49,226 nucleotides of DNA from an uncultured Lutimaribacter sp. (GTDB lineage Bacteria > Pseudomonadota > Alphaproteobacteria > Rhodobacterales > Rhodobacteraceae): contig CAJXSO010000020.1 in assembly GCA_913061505.1 (NCBI GenBank), positions 1-49,226 on the forward strand, written 5' to 3'. Both the position numbers and the translations under genes were made by a program. The notes under the pieces are model-generated. The model did no database searches and was not told the DNA's origin. It worked only from the letters and a program-made list of their open reading frames with translations. Below are positions 33,491 to 42,893 of the stretch, piece after piece (position 1 is the first letter of the stretch; each line of letters opens with the position of its first letter).

Positions 33491-35371
33491 GATCATATCT
33501 GCCGCCTCGTCCGGGGTGGTTTGGGTGGTATCGATGCGAATTTCGGGCTGTTCCGGCGCCTCGTAAGGGCTGTCGATGCCGGTAAAGTTTTTCAACACAC
33601 CGGCCCGCGCCTTGGCATAAAGGCCCTTTACGTCGCGGGCCTCGGCATGTTCCAGCGGCGTATCGACGAATATCTCTAAAAACTCGCCCGGCTGCATCAT
33701 CTCGCGCACCATCTCACGTTCGCTGCGGAAGGGCGAGATAAAGGCGGTAATCACGATCAGCCCGGCATCTGTCATCAGCTTGGCCACCTCGCCCACGCGG
33801 CGGATGTTTTCCACGCGGTCGGCCTCGGTAAAGCCCAGATCCTTGTTCAGCCCGTGGCGCACGTTGTCGCCATCTAGCAAAAACGTATGCCGGTTCATAC
33901 GTGCCAATTTGCGTTCCAGCACATTGGCAATGGTCGATTTCCCAGACCCGGACAGCCCGGTCAACCACAGCACGCAGGGCTTTTGGTTTTTCATCGCGGC
34001 ATGGTCTTGCCGAGAAATTTCGGTGGCTTGCCAATGGATGTTCTGCGCCCGGCGCAGCGCGAAATGGATCATGCCCGCCGCCACCGTACGGTTGGTGATT
34101 TTGTCGATCAGGATAAACCCGCCCAGATCGCTATTTTCGCCATAGGGCGCAAAAGGAATGTCGCGGTCGGTGGTGATATTGGCCACGCCAATGGCATTCA
34201 GATCCAGCGTTTTGGTGGCCAGATGTTCCTGCGTGTTCACGTTGATCTCGTATTTTGGCGCCTGCACCGTGGCCGATACGGTTTGCGCCCCGATTTTCAG
34301 CCAATAGGCGCGCCCGGGCACCATTTCCGTGTCATCCATCCACACGATGGTGGTTTCAAACTGGTCTGCCACCTCGAGCGGCGATTGCGCGGCCACGATC
34401 ACCTGCCCGCGCGAGCAATCGATCTCGTCTGTCAGGGTCAGCGTGATGCTTTCACCGGCCACCGCCGTGGGCTTGTCGCCCCCCAAAGCCACAATGCGCG
34501 CCACATGCGAGGTTTTGCCCGAGGGCAGCACCCGCACCGCATCGCCCGGGCGCAGCGTGCCGCTGGCCACCAGCCCGGAAAAGCCGCGAAAATCCAGATT
34601 GGGGCGGTTCACCCATTGCACGGCCATACGGAAGGGTGCGGTTTGGGCAGCTGTGCTGTTCAGCGGCACCTGTTCCAGATGCGCCAGCAGGCTTGGCCCC
34701 TGATACCATGGGGTTTGCGGGCTGGTGGTGGTGATATTGTCGCCCGCCAGGCCCGAAATTGGAATGGCGGTGAATGCGTTTATGCCGATGCTATCGGCAA
34801 ATTGGCGATAATCAGCCACGATCGCATCAAACACGGCCTGATCATAGCCCACCAGATCCATCTTGTTCACCGCCAGCACCACATGGCGAATGCCCAACAG
34901 ATGCACCAGATAGCTGTGCCGCCGGGTTTGGGTCAGCACGCCCTTGCGCGCATCGATCAAGATCACCGCCAGATCTGCGGTCGAGGCGCCTGTTACCATG
35001 TTGCGGGTATATTGCTCGTGGCCCGGGGTGTCGGCGACGATGAATTTGCGCTTTTCAGTGGCGAAAAAGCGGTAGGCCACGTCGATTGTGATGCCTTGTT
35101 CGCGCTCGGCGGCCAGCCCATCGACCAACAGCGCAAAATCGATATTGCCACCTTGGGTGCCCAGTTTCTTGCTGTCGGCCTCTAGCGAGGCCAGCTGATC
35201 TTCGAAGATCATTTTGCTGTCATACAACAGCCGCCCGATCAGGGTAGATTTGCCATCATCCACAGACCCGCAGGTGATAAAGCGCAGCATGGTTTTGTGC
35301 TGGTGGGCTTGCAGATAGGCGTCGATATCTTCGGCAATCAGGCTGTCGGTGCGGTAGGTTTGGTTGGTCAT
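33470..35371 (-). CDS. cysNC: Bifunctional sulfate adenylyltransferase subunit 1 / adenylylsulfate kinase
   Basis: A 633-residue fusion. The N-terminal CysN part is an EF-Tu-like GTPase (GSVDDGKS 35-42, [14 protein letters not shown]) that drives APS formation with CysD. The C-terminal CysC kinase starts near residue 460, with P-loop GLSGSGKS (472-479) and DGDNVRHGL, and converts APS to PAPS. The ATG at 35371 is chosen over a longer opening at 35416, which would extend into the cysD-cysNC gap. It is second in the operon after cysD (67-base gap). Confidence 0.96.
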   Translation of the reverse strand: MTNQTYRTDSLIAEDIDAYLQAHQHKTMLRFITCGSVDDGKSTLIGRLLYDSKMIFEDQLASLEADSKKLGTQGGNIDFALLVDGLAAEREQGITIDVAYRFFATEKRKFIVADTPGHEQYTRNMVTGASTADLAVILIDARKGVLTQTRRHSYLVHLLGIRHVVLAVNKMDLVGYDQAVFDAIVADYRQFADSIGINAFTAIPISGLAGDNITTTSPQTPWYQGPSLLAHLEQVPLNSTAAQTAPFRMAVQWVNRPNLDFRGFSGLVASGTLRPGDAVRVLPSGKTSHVARIVALGGDKPTAVAGESITLTLTDEIDCSRGQVIVAAQSPLEVADQFETTIVWMDDTEMVPGRAYWLKIGAQTVSATVQAPKYEINVNTQEHLATKTLDLNAIGVANITTDRDIPFAPYGENSDLGGFILIDKITNRTVAAGMIHFALRRAQNIHWQATEISRQDHAAMKNQKPCVLWLTGLSGSGKSTIANVLERKLARMNRHTFLLDGDNVRHGLNKDLGFTEADRVENIRRVGEVAKLMTDAGLIVITAFISPFRSEREMVREMMQPGEFLEIFVDTPLEHAEARDVKGLYAKARAGVLKNFTGIDSPYEAPEQPEIRIDTTQTTPDEAADMIIARLIP

Positions 35372-35438
35372 CACATTATCCGTATTGGCGCGGCAACTGG
35401 CACTTTTGGCGGGCAAGGGCGGGCAGGGCAGGCGGCGT

Positions 35439-36344
35439 TTAGAAATAGCCGTCTTGCTTTTTCTTCTCCATCGAGGCGGCTTGGTCGTGGTCGATGGCGC
35501 GGCCTTGCCGCTCGGATGTGGTGGTGAGCAGCATTTCCTGTATCACCTGCGGCAAGGTGCTGGCGGTGCTTTCCACCGCCCCCGTCAACGGGTAGCACCC
35601 CAAAGTGCGAAACCGGATCGAGCGCATTTCCGGCACCTCGCCCGGGCGCAAGGGAAAGCGATCGTCATCCACCATCAACAGCATGCCATCGCGGGTAACG
35701 GTGGGGCGTGGGGCGGCAAAATAGAGCGGCACAATCTGGATGCCTTCCAGATGAATATATTGCCAGATATCTAGTTCCGTCCAATTCGATATGGGAAAGA
35801 CCCGCACGCTTTCGCCCTTGGCCTTGCGGGCATTATAAAGGCGCCACAATTCGGGGCGCTGGTTTTTCGGATCCCAGCGGTGGTTGGCCGAGCGAAAGGA
35901 AAACACCCGCTCTTTGGCGCGGCTTTTTTCCTCGTCGCGGCGTGCGCCGCCAAAGGCCATATCAAACCCGTGCAAATCCAGCGCCTGTTTCAGCCCTTCG
36001 GTTTTCCACATATCGGTGTGCAATGGGCCATGATCAAACGGGTTGATGCCCTGCTCTAACGCCTGCGGGTTTTGGTGCACGATCAGCTGCATGCCGGCAT
36101 CAGCGGCAGCACGATCGCGCAGCGCATACATATCTTGGAATTTCCAAGTGGTATCAACATGCAGCAGCGGAAAAGGCGGCGGCGCGGGGTAAAAGGCCTT
36201 GCGCGCCAAATGCAGCATAACGGCGCTGTCTTTGCCCACCGAATACAGCATCACGGGGTTTTCCGCCTCGGCCACCACTTCGCGCAGGATATGGATGCTT
36301 TCGGCCTCTAGGCGTTGCAGGTGGGTCAGGGTGGTTTCGGTCAT
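35439..36344 (-). CDS. cysD: Sulfate adenylyltransferase subunit 2
   Basis: A 301-residue ATP pyrophosphatase of the PP-loop type ([12 protein letters not shown] at 34-45; [15 protein letters not shown] in the middle). It makes APS from sulfate and ATP with CysN. The conserved C terminus ends RAIDHD...KKKQDGYF, as in the family. It is first in the minus-strand cysD-cysNC operon. The 94-base region to the divergent luxR-type gene contains its promoter; the ribosome site is weak (GAGTAGCCC). Confidence 0.96.
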   Translation of the reverse strand: MTETTLTHLQRLEAESIHILREVVAEAENPVMLYSVGKDSAVMLHLARKAFYPAPPPFPLLHVDTTWKFQDMYALRDRAAADAGMQLIVHQNPQALEQGINPFDHGPLHTDMWKTEGLKQALDLHGFDMAFGGARRDEEKSRAKERVFSFRSANHRWDPKNQRPELWRLYNARKAKGESVRVFPISNWTELDIWQYIHLEGIQIVPLYFAAPRPTVTRDGMLLMVDDDRFPLRPGEVPEMRSIRFRTLGCYPLTGAVESTASTLPQVIQEMLLTTTSERQGRAIDHDQAASMEKKKQDGYF

Positions 36345-36410
36345 GGGCTACTCGTTCAAAGGCGGTTTGTGCAGTTTTTCTGGGCCTAGCGCCCCTCTGG
36401 GCTGGAAAAA

Positions 36411-36426
36411 CCCCCCAAATGGGGGG
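36411..36426. promoter_or_regulatory. C6-AAAT-G6 hairpin just upstream of the LuxR-type gene
   Basis: CCCCCCAAATGGGGGG lies 12 bases before the ATG at 36439. The G-run is the only purine-rich stretch near that start, so the stem could mask the ribosome site. It could instead act as a terminator for leftward read-through. Low certainty. Confidence 0.4.
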
Positions 36427-36438
36427 TAAAGTGAAAAA

Positions 36439-37506
36439 ATGGCGTATTTCGATGACAAATCACAACTTATAAGTGCTTTATTTGCGGCGGCAGCAGGCGG
36501 TGGAGCGGGCCAAGACTGGCCTGCTTTCTTGCAGCTATTGGCGCGCCAGACACAGGCCGAGGGGGCCGCGCTGCAGATCTTTCTGCCCGAGGGGCCGCAG
36601 CCCGCACCATGGCAAATGGGCCATGTAAACCTGCCAGATGCGCCGGCCCTGGCGCCATTGCGCGCCGATCGTGTATATGCCCAAACCGAGGTTTCGCCCC
36701 CCCCTCCTGCGCCGATGCGCCTGATCAAAGCCCGCCTGCCCAGCCCCGCGGTGCTGGCCGGGCCAGGCCAGGGCGAGGCTGTGCTGGCACTGGCGCGCAG
36801 GCCCCGCAGCCGCGATTTTCGCAGCATCGATGCCCAGCATCTTAGCACGCTTGCCCCGTTTTTGGGGCAGGCCCTGGGCCAGTGGCGCCGCCTGCGCCAA
36901 GTGACAGACCTGCGCGATGCGCAGGCTGGTATGCTGGCGGGGCTTGGCGTGGCTTGGCTGATGGTCGATGCGGTAGGCACGATTATGGCGCATTCGGGCG
37001 GTTTTGCGCATTGGGGCCCCGATTTGGGCCCGCCCCCGCGTGCGCGTGCGCGGCTTGAACCTAATGATGCGCTATTGGCCCAGCGGTTGCGCCGCGCGAT
37101 TGCGGCGCTGATGGGCGATCAGGCGCCACCCCGGGGCCTGGTGCTGGCCCGCGCAGGCCAGCCATCGCTTGTGTTGCGCGCGCAGGTCTTTGGCGGGCAG
37201 CGCGCGGTGATGGTGCAGATGCGCGCGCCGCCCAAACTGGCCGATATTGATACCGCATGGCTGGCCGATGCCCTGGGGCTGAGCCGCAGCGAGGCGCGGC
37301 TGGCCGCCCAGCTGGGCGACGGGCTGCGCCTGAAAGAGGCCGCCACCCAGTTGGGCTGGACCGAGGAAACCGCGCGCAGTTGCTCAAAATCGATCTACGC
37401 CAAAATGGGTGTGCAGGGGCAGGCGGGGCTGTTGCGGCAGCTGCATGGGGCGGGCCTGTGGCCGGGCGATGCAGGCGATATTGCACCGCCCCAAACATCG
37501 GCTTAG
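36439..37506 (+). CDS. LuxR/CsgD-type HTH regulator with unknown N-terminal sensor region
   Basis: A 355-residue protein. The C-terminal HTH spans about 275-338, with LSRSEARLAAQLGDGL and KEAATQLGWTEETARSCSKSIYAKM. The N-terminal ~130 residues resemble a GAF-like sensor; a second PAS-like stretch covers about 155-260. There is no receiver domain, so it is not a two-component regulator of the usual type. It lies 68 bases before the first ureohydrolase gene on the same strand and probably regulates it or the catabolic genes beyond. Confidence 0.82.
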   Translation: MAYFDDKSQLISALFAAAAGGGAGQDWPAFLQLLARQTQAEGAALQIFLPEGPQPAPWQMGHVNLPDAPALAPLRADRVYAQTEVSPPPPAPMRLIKARLPSPAVLAGPGQGEAVLALARRPRSRDFRSIDAQHLSTLAPFLGQALGQWRRLRQVTDLRDAQAGMLAGLGVAWLMVDAVGTIMAHSGGFAHWGPDLGPPPRARARLEPNDALLAQRLRRAIAALMGDQAPPRGLVLARAGQPSLVLRAQVFGGQRAVMVQMRAPPKLADIDTAWLADALGLSRSEARLAAQLGDGLRLKEAATQLGWTEETARSCSKSIYAKMGVQGQAGLLRQLHGAGLWPGDAGDIAPPQTSA

Positions 37507-37574
37507 GCTGGCGCCATGGGCCGGCCGGGGGGCAGCTTGCGGGGCCTGACACACGCAAAGAAAAGGGGTCTGCG

Positions 37575-38528
37575 ATGGCAGGGCATGGGTATGAAAGCGG
37601 GCGGCTAAACCTGCCATTTGTGGGGATTTCTACATTTGGCAAACGCCCCTATGTGGAAGATTGGGCCAAGATCGATGCCGATGTGGCCATTATGGGGGCG
37701 CCGTTTGATTTTGGCACGCAATGGCGCTCGGGCGCGCGGTTTGGCCCGCGTGGTGTGCGCGAGGCCTCGACGCTGTTCAGCTTTGGCCATGCCGGCGCTT
37801 ACGACCACGAAGACGATACCACCTATCTGCCCAGCGATGTGCGCATTGTCGATATTGGCGATGCCGATATCGTGCATACCGATACCGAAACCAGCCATGC
37901 CAATATCGAGACAGGCGTGCGCGCGATTTTGGCGGCCGGCGCCCTGCCGGTGGTGATTGGGGGCGATCATTCGATCAATATTCCCTGCATCAACGCCTTT
38001 GACGATCAGGGCGATATCCACATCCTGCAAATCGATGCCCATCTTGATTTCGTCGACGAGCGCCACGGCGTGCGCTATGGCCACGGCAACCCGATGCGCC
38101 GTGCCGCGGAAAAGCCCTATGTTACGGGGCTGACGCAGGTGGGCATTCGCAACGTCAGTTCAACCGCGCGCGAGGGCTATGAAGATGCCCGCGCAATGGG
38201 ATCCACGATTTTGTCGGTGCGCCAGGCCCGCGCCTTGGGCCCCGAGGGGGTGATTGCCAATATTCCCAGCGGCGCGCGCGTCTATGTGACGATCGATATC
38301 GATGCATTCTGCCCCTCGATCGCGCCGGGCACGGGCACGCCCAGCCATGGTGGGTTTTTGTATTACGATGTGCTGGAAATGCTGCAGGTGGTTGCGCGCC
38401 GCCACGAGGTGGTGGGCATCGATCTGGTCGAGGTGGCGCCAGATTACGACCCAACAGGATCGACCAGCATTTTGGCCGCGCAAGTGCTGTTAAACTTCTT
38501 GGGCTTCATTTTCGCCGCACGCAGCTAG
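37575..38528 (+). CDS. Ureohydrolase (agmatinase/SpeB family) 1
   Basis: A 317-residue binuclear-metal amidinohydrolase. Ligands are present: H132 (GGDHS), D154, H156, D158 (DAHLD) and D241, D243 (DID). The segment after the last pair reads DIDAFCPS, with Cys where most family members have Asp. It cleaves a guanidino group to urea; the substrate could be agmatine, guanidinobutyrate or another guanidino acid. The ATG at 37575 follows AAAAGGGG. It follows the LuxR-type gene and converges on the BKACE gene. Confidence 0.88.
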   Translation: MAGHGYESGRLNLPFVGISTFGKRPYVEDWAKIDADVAIMGAPFDFGTQWRSGARFGPRGVREASTLFSFGHAGAYDHEDDTTYLPSDVRIVDIGDADIVHTDTETSHANIETGVRAILAAGALPVVIGGDHSINIPCINAFDDQGDIHILQIDAHLDFVDERHGVRYGHGNPMRRAAEKPYVTGLTQVGIRNVSSTAREGYEDARAMGSTILSVRQARALGPEGVIANIPSGARVYVTIDIDAFCPSIAPGTGTPSHGGFLYYDVLEMLQVVARRHEVVGIDLVEVAPDYDPTGSTSILAAQVLLNFLGFIFAARS

Positions 38529-38552
38529 GCGGCGTTGCGCAGGGTGCGGGCA

Positions 38553-38572
38553 GGGCGGGCTGGGGCCCGCCC
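38553..38572. terminator. GC hairpin between convergent ureohydrolase 1 and BKACE genes
   Basis: GGGCGGGC and GCCCGCCC pair over 8 positions with a 4-base loop (TGGG), between two convergent stop codons. There is no T-tract on either strand. It is a plausible bidirectional stop. Confidence 0.5.
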
Positions 38573-38584
38573 GCCACCCGCGGC

Positions 38585-39517
38585 CTAAAACGCCACGCGA
38601 TCTGCGCCTTTCAGTGCCAGCATCTCGCGGGCCTCGTCGGGGGTGGCTATGGCCAGCCCCAGCCCTTCGATAATCTGGCGCACGGCTGTGACTTGCTGTG
38701 CATTGCTGGCGGCCAGCTGGCCCGGCCCAGCCCACAGGCTGTCTTCCAGGCCCACGCGCACATTGCCCCCCATCGCGGCGGCCATCGCGGCTATGGGCAA
38801 TTGGTTGCGCCCCGCCCCCAGAACCGACCAGCGATAGCTGTCGCCAAACAACCGGTCGGCGGTGCGTTTCATATGCATCACATCATCAGGATGGGCCCCA
38901 ATGCCGCCCATCAGCCCGAACACCGTTTGAATAAACAGCGGCCCCTGCACCAGACCGGCATCAACGAAATGTTTCAGATTATAGAGATGCGCGGTGTCGT
39001 AGCATTCAAATTCGAACCTTGTGCCATTGGCGCCAAGGGTGGTCAGGATATGTTCGATATCGGCAAAGGTGTTGCGAAACAGGATCGATTTATCGCCGAT
39101 ATAGTCGCGCTCCCATTGGTGCTGCAGCTGGCCGTCAAAGCGTTTGAGCATGGGAAACAGCCCAAAATTCATCGAGCCCATGTTCAGCGAGGCAACCTCG
39201 GGCTGCCAGGTGGCGGCGGGGCGCACGCGTTCTTCGATGCTCATGGTCGGGGCGCCGCCGGTGGTGATGTTGATCACACAATCACTGCGCTGCTTGATCG
39301 TTTGCAAAAATGGCAAAAACGCCTGTGGTGTCTGGTCGGGGCGGCCATCGTCGGGGTTGCGCGCATGCAGATGCACCACCGCAGCCCCGGCCTTGGCCGC
39401 GCCGATGGCTGCATCGGCGATTTCGCTCGCGCTTACAGGCAGATGCGGCGACATCGATGGCGTATGGATGGCGCCGGTCACGGCGCAGGTGATAATCACT
39501 TTGCGGGGGCTGGGCAT
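38585..39517 (-). CDS. Beta-keto acid cleavage enzyme (BKACE, DUF849 family)
   Basis: A 310-residue TIM-barrel enzyme of the 3-keto-5-aminohexanoate cleavage family, which combines a beta-keto acid with acetyl-CoA to give acetoacetate and a new acyl-CoA. Metal-binding H49 and H51 lie in VVHLHARNPDDG. FEFECYDT (around 167-174) carries the conserved Glu. The substrate varies widely (3-dehydrocarnitine and amino or plain keto acids). The start is ATG 39517 behind AGAGGAGAGCC; a longer opening to 39910 is a shadow. It is divergent from the SDR gene, a natural partner that would make a beta-keto acid. Confidence 0.88.
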   Translation of the reverse strand: MPSPRKVIITCAVTGAIHTPSMSPHLPVSASEIADAAIGAAKAGAAVVHLHARNPDDGRPDQTPQAFLPFLQTIKQRSDCVINITTGGAPTMSIEERVRPAATWQPEVASLNMGSMNFGLFPMLKRFDGQLQHQWERDYIGDKSILFRNTFADIEHILTTLGANGTRFEFECYDTAHLYNLKHFVDAGLVQGPLFIQTVFGLMGGIGAHPDDVMHMKRTADRLFGDSYRWSVLGAGRNQLPIAAMAAAMGGNVRVGLEDSLWAGPGQLAASNAQQVTAVRQIIEGLGLAIATPDEAREMLALKGADRVAF

Positions 39518-39695
39518 GCGGCTCTCCTCTGGCGTCTGCAGCAATGTGGGCCAGACCGGCCCCATCCCATGATGGCGCAGTTTGCCTGGCTGGCAAGCCG
39601 TAGTTTCACCGCATGGCCGTGGCGCGGAAAGCGCTGGCAAGATGCAGGGGTTTTGGGCCAGAGTTGAGGCATAGAAAACCAACAGGGGGGCTGGA

Positions 39696-40475
39696 ATGAC
39701 AGGTGCATTCGATCTGGGGCTGGCGGGGGCGCGGGTGGTTGTGACCGCGGGCGCAGGCGGAATTGGGCGGCAGATTGTCGAGGTGTTCCACAGCCTGGGC
39801 GCCCGCGTGGCCACCTGTGATATCGATGCTGATGCGCTGGCGGACCTGCCCGCGGGCGTTTTGGGCGCCAGGGTGGATGTGGCCGATGCCACAGCGCTGG
39901 GTGATTTCATGGGTCACAGCGCGGCGCATTTGGGGGGCATAGATTGCCTGGTCAATAACGCCGGTATCGCAGGGCCCACCGCGCGGATCGAAGACCTGGA
40001 TCTGGCCGATATCGAGCGCTGCCTGGCCGTGTGCCTGACCAGCCAATTCATCACCATTGGCCGTGCGGTGCCGTATCTGCGCCAGGGCCGGTCGCCTGCG
40101 ATTGTGAATATATCCTCGCTGGCGGGGCGGCTGGGGTTCAAATTGCGCAGCCCCTATGCCGCGGCAAAATGGGGGGTGATTGGCTTGACCAAATCGATGG
40201 CCGTAGAACTGGGCCCCGATGGCATTCGGGTGAATGCCGTGCTGCCCGGCATTGTGGCGGGGGCGCGCCAGCGCCGGGTGCTAGAGGCCCGCGCCCAGGC
40301 CCAGGGGCGCAGCTTTGCCGAAACCGAGGCGCAGGCCTTTTCCTATACCGCGATCAAAGACTATGTAACGCCCCAGCAAATTGCCGATCAGGTGGCGTTT
40401 TTGGCAAGCCCCCGCAGCGCCACCATGACAGGGCAGGCCATATCGGTATGCGGCGATACCGCGATGCTGGGCTAG
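39696..40475 (+). CDS. Short-chain dehydrogenase/reductase
   Basis: A 259-residue classical SDR. Cofactor motif TAGAGGIG is at 17-24, NNAG at 87-90, and the catalytic serine near 140, Y154 and K158 (YAAAK) are in place. D42 after the second strand (CDID) suggests NAD preference. It probably oxidises a 3-hydroxy acid to the 3-keto acid used by the divergent BKACE. The ATG at 39696 follows AGGGGGGC. The 178-base BKACE-SDR gap must hold both promoters; no clear operator is seen. Confidence 0.88.
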   Translation: MTGAFDLGLAGARVVVTAGAGGIGRQIVEVFHSLGARVATCDIDADALADLPAGVLGARVDVADATALGDFMGHSAAHLGGIDCLVNNAGIAGPTARIEDLDLADIERCLAVCLTSQFITIGRAVPYLRQGRSPAIVNISSLAGRLGFKLRSPYAAAKWGVIGLTKSMAVELGPDGIRVNAVLPGIVAGARQRRVLEARAQAQGRSFAETEAQAFSYTAIKDYVTPQQIADQVAFLASPRSATMTGQAISVCGDTAMLG

Positions 40476-40490
40476 GGCGCGCGCCAGCGC

Positions 40491-41510
40491 CTAGCGCCGC
40501 CGCAGCCCTTGCGGGGTTTCCCCAAAGCGCGTTTTGTAATTGCGCGACAGCAGATCGGCCGAGCTAAACCCACAGGCGGCGGCCACTTCGGCCACGCTCA
40601 TATCGGTTTCGGCAAACAGCGCGCGGGCGCGATCAAGGCGGATGTTTTTATACACATTGGCGGGGGTTTCAGCCAGATAGGTGATGAACAGCCGCTCGAT
40701 CTGGCGCCGCGATAACCCAGAGGCCTGTGCCAGCTCGGTCATAGACAGCGGCTCTTCCAGGTTGTCATACATCGCGCGCATCACCAAAAGCAGCTTGCCA
40801 TTGCGCGAGCTGATGGCCCGCGCGATAGACGAGCGCTGTTTGGCATTTTGCGTGATATCCACCGAATTCAGGCACATATCTGAAACGACCATGGCAAAAT
40901 CATAGCCATAATCGCTGGCAATCAGCGACAGCATCATTTGCGTGGCCGCAGCCCCGCCGCCGCAAGTCATCAAATCGGCGTCGATTTCAAACTTGTTGGG
41001 GCTGGGCTGCAAGTCGGGGAAGGTTTCGATAAACCCGGGCTGGTTTTCCCAATGCAGCGTAAAGCGGCGGTTTTGCAGCAGCCCGGCGCGCGCCAGGCTG
41101 GCGGCGCCCGTGCAAATGCCACCCAAGCGCCCGCCAAAGCGGTGATGGCGGCGCAGCGCCGCGATCACCTTTGGTGTGGCCACCTCGGCCCCGCGATTGC
41201 CTGAGCATACGAAAAGATGGGTGTCGCGGTCGATCTGATCCAGGCTGGCATCTACCATCACATCCACCCCGGAAGACGAGCGCACCTGCCCCCCATCTTC
41301 GGAATAGACCTGCCAGCGATAAAGCGGCTTTTGCGCCAGCTGGTTGGCAATGCGAAACGGGTCTAGGGCCGAGCTGAACGCCAAAAGCGTGAATTCCGGC
41401 AGCAGCAAAAACCCAAACTCGCGCGTGGCGGTAAAGCCCTCGACTGGAAAGACAAAGGCGCCTTTGGGGATCAGCGTAGGTTTTGGGGCCGATGGTGCGG
41501 GCGTGCTCAT
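40491..41510 (-). CDS. GlxA-family regulator (DJ-1/PfpI domain plus AraC HTH)
   Basis: A 339-residue protein: N-terminal amidotransferase-like domain (about 25-190, with elbow GGICTGAASLARAG) and two AraC-type HTH motifs (about 235-335, with LSMTELAQASGLSRRQIERLF and AACGFSSADLLSRNYK). Relatives such as GbdR, CdhR and ArgR control betaine, carnitine and arginine catabolism. It is convergent with the SDR gene and follows ureohydrolase 2 on the same strand, so it probably controls this group. The ATG at 41510 is chosen; no strong ribosome site is visible there or at the TTG at 41522. Confidence 0.9.
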   Translation of the reverse strand: MSTPAPSAPKPTLIPKGAFVFPVEGFTATREFGFLLLPEFTLLAFSSALDPFRIANQLAQKPLYRWQVYSEDGGQVRSSSGVDVMVDASLDQIDRDTHLFVCSGNRGAEVATPKVIAALRRHHRFGGRLGGICTGAASLARAGLLQNRRFTLHWENQPGFIETFPDLQPSPNKFEIDADLMTCGGGAAATQMMLSLIASDYGYDFAMVVSDMCLNSVDITQNAKQRSSIARAISSRNGKLLLVMRAMYDNLEEPLSMTELAQASGLSRRQIERLFITYLAETPANVYKNIRLDRARALFAETDMSVAEVAAACGFSSADLLSRNYKTRFGETPQGLRRR

Positions 41511-41589
41511 GCTGGCGGGCAATCTGATAAGGGCGGATGGCTACCCTTTTTATCGGATCGCGGGCGCATCACAAGAGATCTTGTGCAGC

Positions 41590-42582
41590 CTAGGCCGGGC
41601 GATCTGCGATGTGCGCACCGCGCTTTTGACGCGCCAGCGCCATATTGCACAGCATTTCGAACATGATCGACACACCCAAAAACGCGGTGCCGCCGCTGGC
41701 ATCAAAGGGCGGCGATACCTCGACCAGATCTGCGCCCACGATATTCACCCCGTCCAAAAGCCGCGCCACCAGCAGGGCCTCGAACGAGTTTGGCCCACCC
41801 ACCTCGGGGGTGCCAGTGCCGGGGGCAAAGGCCGGATCGACAAAATCAATGTCGTAAGACACATAAGTGGGCGCATCGCCCACAATCTGGCGGGCCTCGG
41901 CCATCACATCGGCGGGGCCGCGGGCGTGATATTCCTCGATCGCAATCACCCGAATGCCCACGGCACGGGCAAAATCGCGGTCTTCGCTGTCATAGGCGGT
42001 GCCGCGAATGCCGATTTGCACCACGCGGCTGGGGTCTAGCAGCCCCTCCTCGACCGCGCGGCGAAAGGGGGTGCCGTGGGTATATTGGGTGCCGCCAAAA
42101 TAATCTTTGAACAGGTCTGTGTGGCTGTCGAAATGGATCATGCCCAAAGGCGCCTTGCGGGCCAGGGCGCGCAGCACAGGCAGCGAGGTCAGGTGATCGC
42201 CGCCGGCGGTTAAGGGCGTGATGCCTGCGGCCAGCACCTGGTCGTAAAAGGCGGTGATCCGCTCCATGCTGGCCAGAATATCGGCAGGGTTTGGCGGCAC
42301 ATCGCCCAGATCTGCACAGTTGAGCATTTCAAAGGGCCGCAGCCCGGTGGCGCCATTTTGTGCCCGGATCATGGTGGATAAATCGCGCAGCTGGCGCGGG
42401 CCATGCCGGGGGCCGGGGCGGTTGGTGGTGCCGCTGTCCCATGGCACGCCGATCAGGCCGATATCGACATCGCCCAGGCGCGGGCTGTCTAGCGCCACAT
42501 GGGGCAGGCGCATAAAGGTGGGAACGCCGGCAAAGCGCGGAAGATCAAAGCCCGACACAGGGTGGAAAAAGCTGTCGCTCAT
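41590..42582 (-). CDS. Ureohydrolase 2, guanidinobutyrase/guanidinopropionase-like
   Basis: A 330-residue member of the same family as the enzyme at 37.6 kb but clearly diverged. Ligands are H130 (GGDH), D152, H154, D156 (DSHTD) and D244, D246 (YDIDFVDP). The N-terminal PRFAGVPTFMRLP and the YTHGTPFRRAVEEGLLDP stretch look like the guanidinobutyrase/guanidinopropionase branch rather than biosynthetic agmatinase. The start is ATG 42582 with GAGG five bases upstream. It lies 79 bases upstream of the GlxA-type gene, probably in one transcript. Confidence 0.88.
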   Translation of the reverse strand: MSDSFFHPVSGFDLPRFAGVPTFMRLPHVALDSPRLGDVDIGLIGVPWDSGTTNRPGPRHGPRQLRDLSTMIRAQNGATGLRPFEMLNCADLGDVPPNPADILASMERITAFYDQVLAAGITPLTAGGDHLTSLPVLRALARKAPLGMIHFDSHTDLFKDYFGGTQYTHGTPFRRAVEEGLLDPSRVVQIGIRGTAYDSEDRDFARAVGIRVIAIEEYHARGPADVMAEARQIVGDAPTYVSYDIDFVDPAFAPGTGTPEVGGPNSFEALLVARLLDGVNIVGADLVEVSPPFDASGGTAFLGVSIMFEMLCNMALARQKRGAHIADRPA

Positions 42583-42893
42583 GGTGGCCTCGTGCTGCTG
42601 TTTGACGCCAAGGTTTGGCCGATTGCCCGCCCGGCGCAACCCCAAAACGGCGATTCTGCACAGCGCTTTTGCTGGGCTGCGGCATGTGCCGCCCGGTGGC
42701 GTATCTTTATCCCGCTTAGATTTTGGGCGCAGGCCGCGCAGCTGCCCTTAATTTGTGCGTGCGCGTCAGGCCATGGGCCAGGCCCCGCCCTGCTATCTGG
42801 GCGGCGGTGCGGCCATGGATAATCTGTGCCTTAGCCGCCACCACGGCCCCAAGACCACTGGCCGCATTTCTGGCCCCAGCCAAGGCATCGCAG
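42583..42893. other. 311-base divergent intergenic region
   Basis: Lies between the starts of ureohydrolase 2 (leftward) and the ATP-grasp gene (rightward). It should contain two promoters. It is GC-rich and open in the ATP-grasp frame back to 42723, but that extension has no ribosome site and no family similarity. GGCCATGGGCC (42771-42781) is a short palindrome. No convincing RNA or operator was recognised. Confidence 0.4.

Noticed and set aside
38585-39910. Extended BKACE frame beginning at 39910
   Set aside because: The extra 131 codons are antisense to the SDR gene. The ATG at 39517 has AGAGGAG upstream and starts the conserved domain.
42723-42893. 57-residue extension of the ATP-grasp protein
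   Set aside because: No ribosome site at its start and low-complexity Ala/Arg/Pro composition. The family N terminus begins at the ATG at 42894.
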